The notes under the pieces are model-generated. The model did no database searches and was not told the origin of the DNA. It saw only the letters and a program-made list of their open reading frames with translations. A stretch of 64,000 bases of DNA. It comes from Nocardiopsis metallicus (GTDB lineage Bacteria > Actinomycetota > Actinomycetes > Streptosporangiales > Streptosporangiaceae). Below are positions 36,630-44,167 of the stretch, in pieces; position 1 is the stretch's first letter; each line of letters begins with the position of its first letter. The translations under genes were made by a program, and so were the position numbers. Where the stretch lies: positions 2,728,001-2,792,000 of the forward strand of contig NZ_JACHDO010000001.1 in assembly GCF_014201115.1 (NCBI RefSeq), read 5' to 3'.

Positions 36630-37042
36630 GTCCGCCAGGAGGCGCTCAGGCGTACGGCCGCCAGGGCCGCTGAGGCGGCCGTGCGCGCCGCGCTGATGAT
36701 CGAGCTCTCCAGGCAGGCGAAGGGGTAACCGGTCTCGGCGTCGTTGAGGATCAGTACCGCTGATGCCCTGGGGATTCCGCTCCCGACGTTCTCCGGGAAA
36801 CTCGATATCCACTTGATCCCGTGTACGCGGTCCTGTCCTCACAGCGATGCCGGGAGGGCGGTAATCCGCGACGGGGGCCGCGCGGGAAACCGGAGGAATT
36901 AGGAGTCCGGGTTCACGGTGTCCCCGTCATCGTGGCTGAGGTAGCCCTTCTCCACCGTGCGGGTGACCAGCCCTTCCTCCCCTTCGAGGACCTCGGCGAC
37001 TTCGGAGCCGGAGATGACGGAGAAGTCGGGTAGGCGAACCAT
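36630..37042 (-). pseudogene. sbnB: sbnB-like (2,3-diaminopropionate biosynthesis) pseudogene
   Basis: Reading from ATG 37042 (GGGAGA 9 nt upstream) gives MVRLPDFSVISGSEVAEVLE and then GDTVNPDS. A TAA stands where the family has Tyr, then FLRFPARPPSRITALPASL, then a TGA where Gly is expected. The frame continues with [40 protein letters not shown] and [15 protein letters not shown]. This is the N-terminal ~135 residues of SbnB, the ornithine-cyclodeaminase-like enzyme that makes L-2,3-diaminopropionate with SbnA for siderophores and antibiotics. Two nonsense codons and truncation near the IS1634 remnant make it dead. Confidence 0.8.
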
Positions 37043-37450
37043 CGAGCTGGTCTCCCTGTATAACCGGTGCGTTTTGTTCGCGCCCCCTCATCCGCGTCCT
37101 GACGGCACGACGGGTCCGCGCGAGGAGACACTTGTTCGGTCGACACCCTAAAGCAGGTGACCCCAACAAAAAGGGACGACACATAGGCCACAATTGCCCC
37201 TTGCTCCACATCCACCCCAAGGGTTTCAACCCACACACTGTCAACAGTTATCTATCTGGATGAACATTCGCTCCATCAACCAAGAACGGAACAAAGACGA
37301 GCGCGTTCGAGAGTACTTTCACCTCCGCCGACACCTCCGCCGAGACCTTCGCCGGGAACCCGAAAAGCCCACTCCAAGGCGACTCTGCGCGCCCCGGACT
37401 GTTGCCCAGGTCAACCCATCATGTAGGTTAGGCTTACCTAATAGATTGAG
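37043..37450. other. Divergent region between the sbnB relic and the DUF2470 gene
   Basis: Contains the ribosome binding site and probable promoter of the dead sbnB gene on the left, a TTGACA-like hexamer on the minus strand near 37233, and the iron box at 37423-37441 on the right. No gene is seen. Confidence 0.5.
37423..37441 (+). promoter_or_regulatory. DtxR/IdeR-type iron box upstream of the DUF2470 gene
   Basis: GTAGGTTAGGCTTACCTAA matches the 19-bp consensus TTAGGTTAGGCTAACCTAA at 17 positions. It ends 9 nt before the GTG start at 37451, so a bound iron-loaded regulator would block initiation. It may also influence the divergent sbnB relic. Confidence 0.82.
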
Positions 37451-38209
37451 GTGGTCCTCCTGCTGCCGTACCCGAACTCCCTCACGCCCTCCCCCGCCGA
37501 ACGGGCGCGCTCCGTGCTCTCCCGCCCCAACCCGGCCACGGTGACCAGCGCTGAGGTCTCCCTGCACCTGACCGGGGCCGTCTGTCACACCACCTTCGAG
37601 GGCGAGGTCACGCTGTTGGTCCCCGACCAGCACCGCGTCCTGGCCGAGATCGGCGAGGGCAGCCTGGAGGCCACCGTCGAGTTCACCGACACCGCCCCGG
37701 TGGACCTGCGCGACCCGACCCGCTCCCTGCTGTGGATCAGCGGCGACCTGTCCGTCCCCCCGCTCTCGGAGGCCCGCGACCGCGCGCTCTCGGTCCTGGC
37801 CGACGACGCCGACGAACGCCTGCTGGACCTGGGCCACGGCCGCACGATGGTCGTCATGAACCCCCATCTGGTGGTCCACTCCGACCAGGAGGGCTGCCAC
37901 CTGCTGCACCCGGAGGAGTTCACCGATGCCGCCGCCGACCCCTTCGGACGATGGGAGGGCCCCTGGCTGCGCCACCTGGAGGAGGACCACCCCGACGTCC
38001 TGTGGGCCCTGGTCACCCGCTGCGGCACCCAGCTGCCCCCGGGCCGCCCCCGCCCGCTCGGCGTGGACCGCCACGGCCTGCGTCTGCGCCTGGAGGGCCC
38101 CGACGGCGACCACGACGTCCGCATCCCCTTCCGCAGGCCCGCCCGCACCCCGCACGACGTCGCCCACGAGGTCCAGGAGATGGCCGGACTCGACCAGCGC
38201 CAGCACTGA
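37451..38209 (+). CDS. DUF2470 domain protein, iron-regulated (heme/iron utilisation-like)
   Basis: The 252-residue protein has an N-terminal domain (about 1-150) with a FMN-binding split-barrel-like pattern (SLHLTGAVCHTTFEGEVTLL). The C-terminal DUF2470 domain (about 160-250) has LGVDRHGLRLRLEG and VAHEVQEMAGL. DUF2470 occurs in HugZ-type heme utilisation proteins and in siderophore-linked proteins of actinobacteria. The iron box directly upstream supports a role in iron acquisition or iron release. GTG 37451 has only a weak ribosome binding site (ATTGAG). Confidence 0.75.
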   Translation: MVLLLPYPNSLTPSPAERARSVLSRPNPATVTSAEVSLHLTGAVCHTTFEGEVTLLVPDQHRVLAEIGEGSLEATVEFTDTAPVDLRDPTRSLLWISGDLSVPPLSEARDRALSVLADDADERLLDLGHGRTMVVMNPHLVVHSDQEGCHLLHPEEFTDAAADPFGRWEGPWLRHLEEDHPDVLWALVTRCGTQLPPGRPRPLGVDRHGLRLRLEGPDGDHDVRIPFRRPARTPHDVAHEVQEMAGLDQRQH

Positions 38210-38334
38210 TGACGGGCGAGGAGGCCCTGGAGCACCCGGCCCGAGACAGGCGCGGTGTGGTCGTGGAGCCCGGCGCGCATTGGACTTTTCCTGGAAAGTC
38301 GGTTACCTTCGGGGCGCATCAACAGCAGGTGTCC

Positions 38335-38495
38335 CGTTAGGTGAGGCTCCTGCGTGCGTATGCGTCCGCTGCCCAAAAAGGTCGAGAGACCCCAATGGGT
38401 CAACTGGTCCTGCCGAATCAAGGCTTGACCTAACGCGGACCGGGACCACCCCGGTGGCCCCTAGGCACGCAGTGCTGAAGCTCGACATTGGGAAA
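38335..38495 (+). promoter_or_regulatory. M-box (ykoK) magnesium riboswitch
   Basis: The conserved core is present in order: CGTTAGGTGAGGCTCCT, CCGCTGCCCAAAAAGGTCG, AGAGACCCCAATGGGTCAAC, and later AGTGCTGAAGCTC. This is the M-box aptamer, which binds Mg2+ in a compact fold. It lies upstream of mgtE and is followed by a terminator hairpin with a U run, so high Mg2+ should switch off mgtE-mgtC transcription. Confidence 0.93.
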
Positions 38496-38537
38496 GTACC
38501 GGTGCGTAGCTGCCCGGTGCCCTCACTCGAGCCCTCA

Positions 38538-38561
38538 GGCCTCCCGTCGGGAGGTCTTTTT
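38538..38561 (+). terminator. Intrinsic terminator of the M-box expression platform
   Basis: GCCTCCC-GTC-GGGAGGT (38539-38555) is followed by CTTTTT. It sits about 45 nt beyond the aptamer and 260 nt before mgtE, as expected for a transcription-attenuating platform. Confidence 0.85.
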
Positions 38562-38820
38562 CGTGTGTACGGACGACGGCGTAGGGAGGTGAGGGCGATG
38601 CCAGGTCGAGAACCCGATTCCACCAGCGGCGATTCCGAGCCCGGTCACAGTACCGGGCAACGCCACCGTGGCCGATCCACACCCCCGGCGGCAACCATCC
38701 GGCGCACGCCCCCACCCGAACACATCACGTACTCCACGCCCTGCGCGACAGACGCGGCGACGCTGCCCTGACGTGCCCTTCGGGTGGGCCGGTGTGCCCT
38801 CACCCGAAGGGAACGACCCC

Positions 38821-40191
38821 GTGCACACCATGCTCACCGAACGCCTGCGCAAGCGCGAGCTCACCAGGGCCAAGGAAGCCCTGGCCGATCTGACCCCCGA
38901 CGAGGTCGTGGTCATGCTGCGCCTGCTGCCCCCCACCGAACACGTTCTCGCCTTCCGGCTCCTGGACAAGGACCGGGCCGTGGAGGTCTTCGACCTGCTG
39001 GGCGAGGACGAGCAGGTCCGCCTGCTCCAGGCCATGACCGACTCCGAGGCCGCCACGACCCTGGCCGAACTGGACGTGGACGACCAGGCCCGCCTGATCG
39101 GTGAGGCACCCGCCGCCGTGGCCCGCCGCCTGCTGGCCTCGATGACCTCCACCGACCGCGCACGTGTCGGTGTACTGCTGGCCTACCCCGAGGACAGTGC
39201 CGGCCGGATGGCCAACCCCTCCTACCTGGCCGTGCGCCCGTACTCCCTGGTCAACGAAACCCTGGGGCTGATCCGCCGCTCCCGGCTGGGGCCCGAGGAC
39301 GTCACCACCGTCTTCGTCACCACGGCGGACCGCCGTTACCTGGGTCTGATCAGCGTGGCCGAGCTGGTCAAGGCCGAGCCCTACGCCGAAGTGGGCTCCC
39401 TGGCCCGTCTGGCCGAGGTGTCGGTGTCCACCACCGAGGACGCCGCGGTCGCCGCGCGCCTGCTCCAGCGCCGCGACCTGGGCGCGCTGCCGGTCCTGGA
39501 CTCCGAGAAGCGGCTGGTCGGTTCCTTGACCTTCGACGACGCGATGGACGCCCTGGACGACGACACCTCCGAGATCATGTACCGCAAGGCCGGGATGGGC
39601 GACCCCGCGCACGCCAAGGAACTGCTGCGCAGCGAACGGCTCACCAGCGGGAACATCCTCTACCCGGTGCGGGTGCGCATCACCTTCCTCATGGTCACCC
39701 TGGCCGGAGGACTCGCGGTCGGCGGGCTGATCGAGCAGTTCGAGGACGTGCTCGCCGCCGTCGTGGCGGTGGCGATCTTCGTGCCCCTGATCATGGACAT
39801 GGGCGGCAACGTCGGAACCCAGTCCACCACGATCTTCGCCCGCGGCCTGGCCCTGGGCCACATCGACCCCTCCCGGTTCGGACGCCAGCTCTTGCGCGAG
39901 GTGCGCGTGGGTTTGGTGATGGCGGTGATCATCGCCTGCATCGGCGGCGCCGCCGCCTACTTCTGGCAAGGGGCGCCCAACGACATCCCCATGCTCGGCG
40001 TGGCCGTTGGCCTCTCACTGTTCACCTCGGTCACCCTGGCGACGTTCCTGGGTTTCGCCCTACCGTGGCTGATGCTCAAGCTCGGACTGGACCACGCTCC
40101 CGGAGCTGACCCCTTCATCACCACGATCAAGGACTTCACCGGGCTGGCCGTCTACTTCGGACTCGCCGGACTCCTGTTGGGGGTGGGGTAG
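38821..40191 (+). CDS. mgtE: Magnesium transporter MgtE
   Basis: The 456-residue protein has the MgtE layout. The N-terminal helical domain is about 1-125 (LADLTPDEVVVMLRLLPPTE). Two CBS domains span about 130-255 (YPEDSAGRMANPSYLAV). Five membrane helices lie in about 280-456 with FVPLIMDMGGNVGTQS, the signature pore motif. It is a Mg2+ channel gated by cytosolic Mg2+ through the N and CBS domains. The start is GTG 38821, 8 nt after GAAGGGA. It is under the M-box and translated into mgtC without a gap. Confidence 0.95.
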   Translation: MHTMLTERLRKRELTRAKEALADLTPDEVVVMLRLLPPTEHVLAFRLLDKDRAVEVFDLLGEDEQVRLLQAMTDSEAATTLAELDVDDQARLIGEAPAAVARRLLASMTSTDRARVGVLLAYPEDSAGRMANPSYLAVRPYSLVNETLGLIRRSRLGPEDVTTVFVTTADRRYLGLISVAELVKAEPYAEVGSLARLAEVSVSTTEDAAVAARLLQRRDLGALPVLDSEKRLVGSLTFDDAMDALDDDTSEIMYRKAGMGDPAHAKELLRSERLTSGNILYPVRVRITFLMVTLAGGLAVGGLIEQFEDVLAAVVAVAIFVPLIMDMGGNVGTQSTTIFARGLALGHIDPSRFGRQLLREVRVGLVMAVIIACIGGAAAYFWQGAPNDIPMLGVAVGLSLFTSVTLATFLGFALPWLMLKLGLDHAPGADPFITTIKDFTGLAVYFGLAGLLLGVG

Positions 40192-40899
40192 ATGCTGGAA
40201 TGGTGGGAGTTCGCCCTCAGGCTGGGGTGCGCCTTCATACTGGGCGCCCTGGTGGGAGTCGAGAGGCAGTGGCGCGCACGGATGGCCGGGCTGCGCACCA
40301 ACGCGCTGGTGGCCGTCGGATCAGCCCTGTTCGTGCTGCTCGCGGTCAACACGGTCGACGAGGTCAGTCCGACACGCATCGCGGCCCAGGTCGTCTCGGG
40401 AATCGGGTTCCTGGGTGCGGGCGTGATCCTGCGCGACGGGATCAACGTACGCGGTATCAACACCGCGGCCACGATCTGGTGCGCCGCGGCGGTCGGAGTA
40501 CTGGCGGGAAGCGGCGTCTACCTGGGCGCGTTCATGGGGGCGCTGGCGGTGGTGGCCGCCAACGTGGTCCTCCGCCCGATCGCACGCAGGCTGGAGAGCC
40601 GTCCAGCCGACGCCACCAGCGAAGTCCTGACCGGATACCGGCTGCGCGTGGTGTGCAGGGACGATCAGGAGGCGCACGTACGGGCCCTGCTGCTCCAGGC
40701 CCTGTCGGGCAGCGGATTCGTCCTGCGTTCCCTGGACAGCCGCCATCTGGAGGAGGACCGGCACATGGTCACCGTCCAGGCCGACCTGACCGCGACCGGC
40801 CGGCAGGACGCGGTACTGGAGCAGGCCATCAGCAGACTGAGCCTGGAGCCCGGGGTCAGCGCCGTGCACTGGAAGGTCGTCGAGGAGCCCTTCCTCTGA
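40192..40899 (+). CDS. mgtC: MgtC/SapB family membrane protein
   Basis: The 235-residue protein has four to five N-terminal helices with ALVGVERQWRARMAGLRTNA and SGIGFLGAGVILRDG, the MgtC signature. A C-terminal ACT-like cytosolic domain lies at about 145-235. MgtC proteins support growth at low Mg2+ and modulate ATP synthase/phosphate homeostasis. ATG 40192 immediately follows the mgtE stop, so it shares the M-box control. Confidence 0.9.
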   Translation: MLEWWEFALRLGCAFILGALVGVERQWRARMAGLRTNALVAVGSALFVLLAVNTVDEVSPTRIAAQVVSGIGFLGAGVILRDGINVRGINTAATIWCAAAVGVLAGSGVYLGAFMGALAVVAANVVLRPIARRLESRPADATSEVLTGYRLRVVCRDDQEAHVRALLLQALSGSGFVLRSLDSRHLEEDRHMVTVQADLTATGRQDAVLEQAISRLSLEPGVSAVHWKVVEEPFL

Positions 40900-40933
40900 G
40901 GTTGCCTCCTCTGGCGCACCTGCGGCCGGTAAG

Positions 40934-40975
40934 AAGGGCCGGGACCCTGGGAGTCTTCCCAGGGCCCCGGCCCTT
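40934..40975 (+). terminator. Strong hairpin terminator after mgtE-mgtC
   Basis: AAGGGCCGGGACCCTGGGA (40934-40952) pairs with TCCCAGGGCCCCGGCCCTT (40957-40975) with a single A-C mismatch, giving an 18-bp stem and a 4-nt loop. It separates the operon from the truncated minus-strand gene that follows. Confidence 0.8.
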
Positions 40976-40991
40976 ACCCACGCTGATCAGG

Positions 40992-41108
40992 TCAGACGTT
41001 GAAGCCCAGCATGCGCAGCTGGTCCCGGCCGTCGTCGGTGATCTTGTCCGGACCCCACGGCGGCATCCAGACCCAGTTGATCTTGACCTCGGGATCGCCC
41101 AATATGCC
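40992..41108 (-). pseudogene. sufT-like (DUF59) Fe-S assembly factor, 3' remnant
   Basis: Only the last ~38 codons remain: LGDPEVKINWVWMPPWGPDK then ITDDGRDQLRMLGFNV, the highly conserved C-terminus of the SufT/PaaD-like metal-sulfur cluster assembly factor encoded near suf genes. Upstream of about 41108 the homology stops and unrelated sequence with integrase relics begins. This marks a boundary of the mobile region. Confidence 0.75.
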
Positions 41109-41625
41109 TCTTACCTGACCATACGTGGTGACGGTGATCCGGTGTGGACCAAATACCGCACAGGATCCCGCACAGTGCCCGGAAACGATGCGCGGAGTGG
41201 TTCGCTCTGGAGATGATGGGTGATCACGGGTGATGTCCGATTCTGAAGTCAAGGGCGCATGGACAGCGATGGCGGGTGTGCATCCGGGAAGTACGGGTCG
41301 ATCAGCCCCAGCAATAGATGGCCAGCAGCAGGCCCCGGCACATGCACCAGTCTGGGTTCGGATCGGGTCGGGCATGACAATGATCATGATCTCGTGTATG
41401 ACCGAGGGCACGGACAGAGCTGTGTGACCGAGGGCACGGACAGAGCTGTGTGATCACCCGTGGCTGGTCCTGACGACATCGAGCCAGGGCCAGACCGCGC
41501 ATGCTGGGTATGAGGTCGGGTCAGTCGCCTCCCCGACATCGGTGCGTGATCGACTCAGCTCGGTCGGGGTCAGTCTCAGTGCTTGGTGACGACTCAAGCT
41601 CAGGCCGCCGTGGCTGGTCGGGACG
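41109..41625. other. Non-coding stretch at the edge of the mobile region
   Basis: No gene is seen. It includes a 26-bp tandem duplication (41399-41450). TGATCACGGGTGATG at 41221 and GTGATCACCCGTGG at 41449 are partly inverted copies. CCGTGGCTGGTC occurs near both 41459 and 41608. These could be att-site or recombination remnants. Confidence 0.4.
41399..41450. repeat. 26-bp tandem duplication
   Basis: TGACCGAGGGCACGGACAGA plus GCTGTG is present twice without interruption (41399-41424 and 41425-41450). Confidence 0.9.
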
Positions 41626-41910
41626 ATGAAGACCGCGGCGAACATCGCTCGGCGCAGCTGCTGCTTCTACTGGCACAGAATCCGCGAGTGGGTCGACGAG
41701 AACGATCCCGAGAATGCATGACCGCGCACAATCGTCTATCGGAATCTGCGCCACTACGCAGCGACGAAGTGGTTCCACGAAGAGCTCGAGGAGTCGTGGG
41801 AGGTCGTCGCGCAGTACCTCAGGGACAAGCTCGCCACGGTCCTCAACCACTACGTGCGCGTCGGGGAGGACGCCCTGCGCGACTCGGTGCGCAAGCTCGA
41901 CGCGATGTAG
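41626..41910 (+). pseudogene. Tyrosine recombinase C-terminal remnant
   Basis: The frame reads RIREWVDENDPENA, a TGA stop, then IVYRNLRHYAATKWFHEELE, then VVAQYLRDKLATVLNHYVRV and ends VRKLDAM. LRHYAATKW matches the HxxR-type box of phage/ICE integrases, and NHYVR may carry the nucleophilic Tyr. Only the C-terminal third is left and it has an in-frame stop. Confidence 0.6.
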
Positions 41911-41920
41911 GGGGTCCGGG

Positions 41921-42073
41921 TCAGGCGTTGTCCTCGCCGACGACGAGCATCGGGCCGTAGTCCTCAAACTCGGCCATCGGCTCGTCGTAGACCTCGGCGG
42001 AGGTGGCCTCGTCGTAGGCCTCGGCCAGGCTCGCGCCGTGCGCGCCGAGAATGCCTTCCCAGTCGAATCCCAT
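41921..42073 (-). CDS. Small acidic protein of unknown function
   Basis: The 50-residue frame MGFDWEGILGAHGASLAEAY has no stop until after VVGEDNA. It is strongly acidic (many Asp/Glu) and uses codons typical of the region. It lies between integrase relics. Nothing is known about it; it may be a cargo gene of the old element or chance. Confidence 0.35.
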   Translation of the reverse strand: MGFDWEGILGAHGASLAEAYDEATSAEVYDEPMAEFEDYGPMLVVGEDNA

Positions 42074-42177
42074 ACCTTCGAGGCTATCCGAACTCTGCGA
42101 GCGCATCCGCGACTTGGGCGAGGACCTCGTCGGCATGGGCGTGGTTTTCGGCTCTATGCTCGCGCGTGCTCGCTCCG

Positions 42178-42886
42178 ACCGCCCACCGCAGGGTCAGCAG
42201 ACTGGTCCGCGGCCTGGCGAAGCTGCGGGCGATGTGACCGAGGCGGAAACGGCCGCTGCTGCTCGACGACGCCGTGAGGGTCATCGCCGCGATGCACCAC
42301 GACGTCTACCCGGCAAGCGTATCGACCGTTCGCGACGCCCTGGCAATCTGGCTCGACTTCGCCAGCGCTCTGCGACGGTCAGAGGCCACGGGCCTAGCGG
42401 CCAAAGGCCTCGAGCTCCACCGAAGCGAGGGGGTTCACGACAGGGTGGGGGCGCCACAGGCCGACCAGGACAACCCCGACCCCGACGTCGTCGTCCTTCC
42501 CTTCAGCAGCGCATAGAGCACGTGCGCGGTGTGCGTGCTCCACCGCTGGGCCGGGCCGCCCTGCTCGTCGCCGACGGCACCCGGCGAGCAACGATGCGGC
42601 TGCTGCTCGGCCACCAACTCGACGAGCACATGCACGGCAGAGATGGCGGCCCAAGCCTCCTCAGCAACGCGGACCTGGCCTTGTCCTCTCCCCTGCTGCG
42701 GGCGACCTACCGGAATCGGAGGTCGGCGGCCATCCACGGCCGCGGCATCACCGGCGAAGCCCTGCACAGGTGCTGCGCACCAGCAGCGCCGAGGCCGACA
42801 TGGACCCGGACGTCTACGACTTCCACTCCCTGCGAACCGGGCACGTGACCCAGGCCAGGCGCAACGGTGCGAGCCCGGAGGAAATT
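42178..42886 (+). pseudogene. Tyrosine integrase pseudogene, part upstream of the transposon
   Basis: Pieces in three frames follow integrase order. RRVSRLVRGLAKLRAM, a stop, then RPLLLDDAVRVIAAM and AIWLDFASALRRSEATGL (first catalytic Arg). Next, LLRATYRNRRSAAIHGRGIT then GEALHR. After a 1-nt deletion near 42775 it continues FHSLRTGHVTQARRNGASPE (the HxLR box) up to EEI. The transposon begins exactly here; the missing C-terminus with the Tyr is at 62537-62635. The gene was already broken before insertion. Confidence 0.75.
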
Positions 42887-42942
42887 GGGGTCCGAGTAGG
42901 AACGGAACGGTGAGTCCCGGCAACTGTCACATCTGTTGACAC
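42887..42942 (+). repeat. Outer transposon left inverted repeat
   Basis: 56 bp starting GGGGTCCGAG and ending ATCTGTTGACAC; identical to the right end except for G/A at position 34. Confidence 0.95.
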
Positions 42943-42970
42943 CCGTGGCGGGGCACACCACCCTGTCGGC

Positions 42971-43237
42971 ATGGACGGTGACGCGGTGGCCTTCGTCAGA
43001 GCCGACGTGGAACGGGTGTGCGCGGAGTTCGCCCACCTGGCCCCGGCGGTGCGGTTGCGCAAGCTCGCCGAGCTGCGAGCCGCCCTGGATGGGGCCCTCG
43101 ATCAGGCGACGGTCGCGGCGATGGGCGACGCCCGGGCCGAAGGGTGGGGGCTGCGCCGGATCGCGGCGTTCTCGTCCGTCTCCCACGAGCAGGTACGGCG
43201 CACCCTCGCAGCAGCGGGCGAGAACACCGCGGGATGA
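42971..43237 (+). CDS. Small helix-turn-helix-like protein of the outer transposon
   Basis: The 88-residue protein MDGDAVAFVRADVERVCAEF has an alpha-helical N-terminus and a C-terminal LRRIAAFSSVSHEQVRRTL that resembles a helix-turn-helix. It lies between the left inverted repeat and tnpA, convergent with tnpA. It may regulate transposition. The ribosome binding site is weak. Confidence 0.6.
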   Translation: MDGDAVAFVRADVERVCAEFAHLAPAVRLRKLAELRAALDGALDQATVAAMGDARAEGWGLRRIAAFSSVSHEQVRRTLAAAGENTAG

Positions 43238-43243
43238 GAGGCC

Positions 43244-44017
43244 CTACTGGCCGGGGCGGGGTGCGCGCAGCGGGCGCAGCCGCCCGGCACCGATCTCGGG
43301 AGCGAGCTTGAAGTTGTAGCGGCCCAGCATGTTGAGGTGTTCGCTGCCCAGAGGGCTGAGGCGGGCGATGTCAGCGGCGTGCACCCGGGTGCCCTCGGCA
43401 CGGATCTGCTCGATAGCGCGGGCGGTGTAGACGGTGTTCCACAAGATGACGACGTTGACCATGAAGCCGAGCGCGCCGAGCTGGTCCTCCATGCCCTCAC
43501 GGTAGCGCTGGCGCAGCTCGCCCTTTTGGCCGTGGAAGATCTTACGGGCCAGGGTGTGGCGGGATTCTTGCCGGTTGAGCTGGGTGTTGACCCGGCGCCT
43601 GAGGAGTTCGTCGTCGAAGTAGGAGGCCAGGTAGATCGAGCGGTCCAGGCGTCCCAGCTCCATCAGGGCCCGGCCGATCGGGGTGGGGGTGCCGCCTCCG
43701 GCCAGGTAGCGGAACAGTTCGCTGGCCTTGACCGCCCCGGAGCGCAGGGAGGCCGCCACCCGCAGCAGTTCGTCCCAGGAGTCGGTGATAAGGCCGGTGT
43801 TGATCCGGGTGCGAGTGAGGTTGTTGAGCGGGCCGTAATCGGCCGCGGGGTCGGTGCGGTACAGCGTCGCTGATCCGGCGTCGGCCAAGCGGGGGGAGAA
43901 CTGCCAGCCCATGAGGCGGAAGATGCCGAAGGCGATCTCGGAGGCCCCGGCGGTGTCGGAGGTGATCTCGGTGGGGCGCAACGAGGTCTCCTGCTCCAGC
44001 AGCCCTTCGAGGATGTA
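43244..44017 (-). pseudogene. tnpA: Outer Tn3 transposase tnpA, 3' part (split by inner transposon)
   Basis: Encodes the C-terminal 257 residues: ILEGLLEQETSLRPTEITSD, GTRVHAADIARLSPLGSEHL, NMLGRYNF. When the inner transposon and one ATGTA copy are removed, it joins 53318-55567 in frame (GTPKDWYY then ILEGLLEQ), giving a 1,007-residue Tn3 transposase with no other lesion. As it stands it has no start and is not functional. Confidence 0.93.
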
Positions 44018-44071
44018 GGGGTGTCGGTAAGGAGCGTGTCACCAGGTGCCAAGTAACCCGCGAGTAACTTA
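44018..44071 (+). repeat. Inner transposon left inverted repeat
   Basis: 54 bp from GGGGTGTCGG to GAGTAACTTA; two mismatches to the right end (positions 20 and 28). Confidence 0.95.
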
Positions 44072-44167
44072 CGGGTTCTCCGGACAACCAGCCCCAGCGC
44101 CCCGGAAGATCGTGGATAGCCGGGCGTACCGCTCGGCCAGGGACACGAGCGGGCAGGGGACGGTCGG

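Noticed and set aside
36498..36842. A 114-codon minus-strand frame
   Set aside because: It is out of frame with the sbnB relic, whose homology is clear across the same bases.
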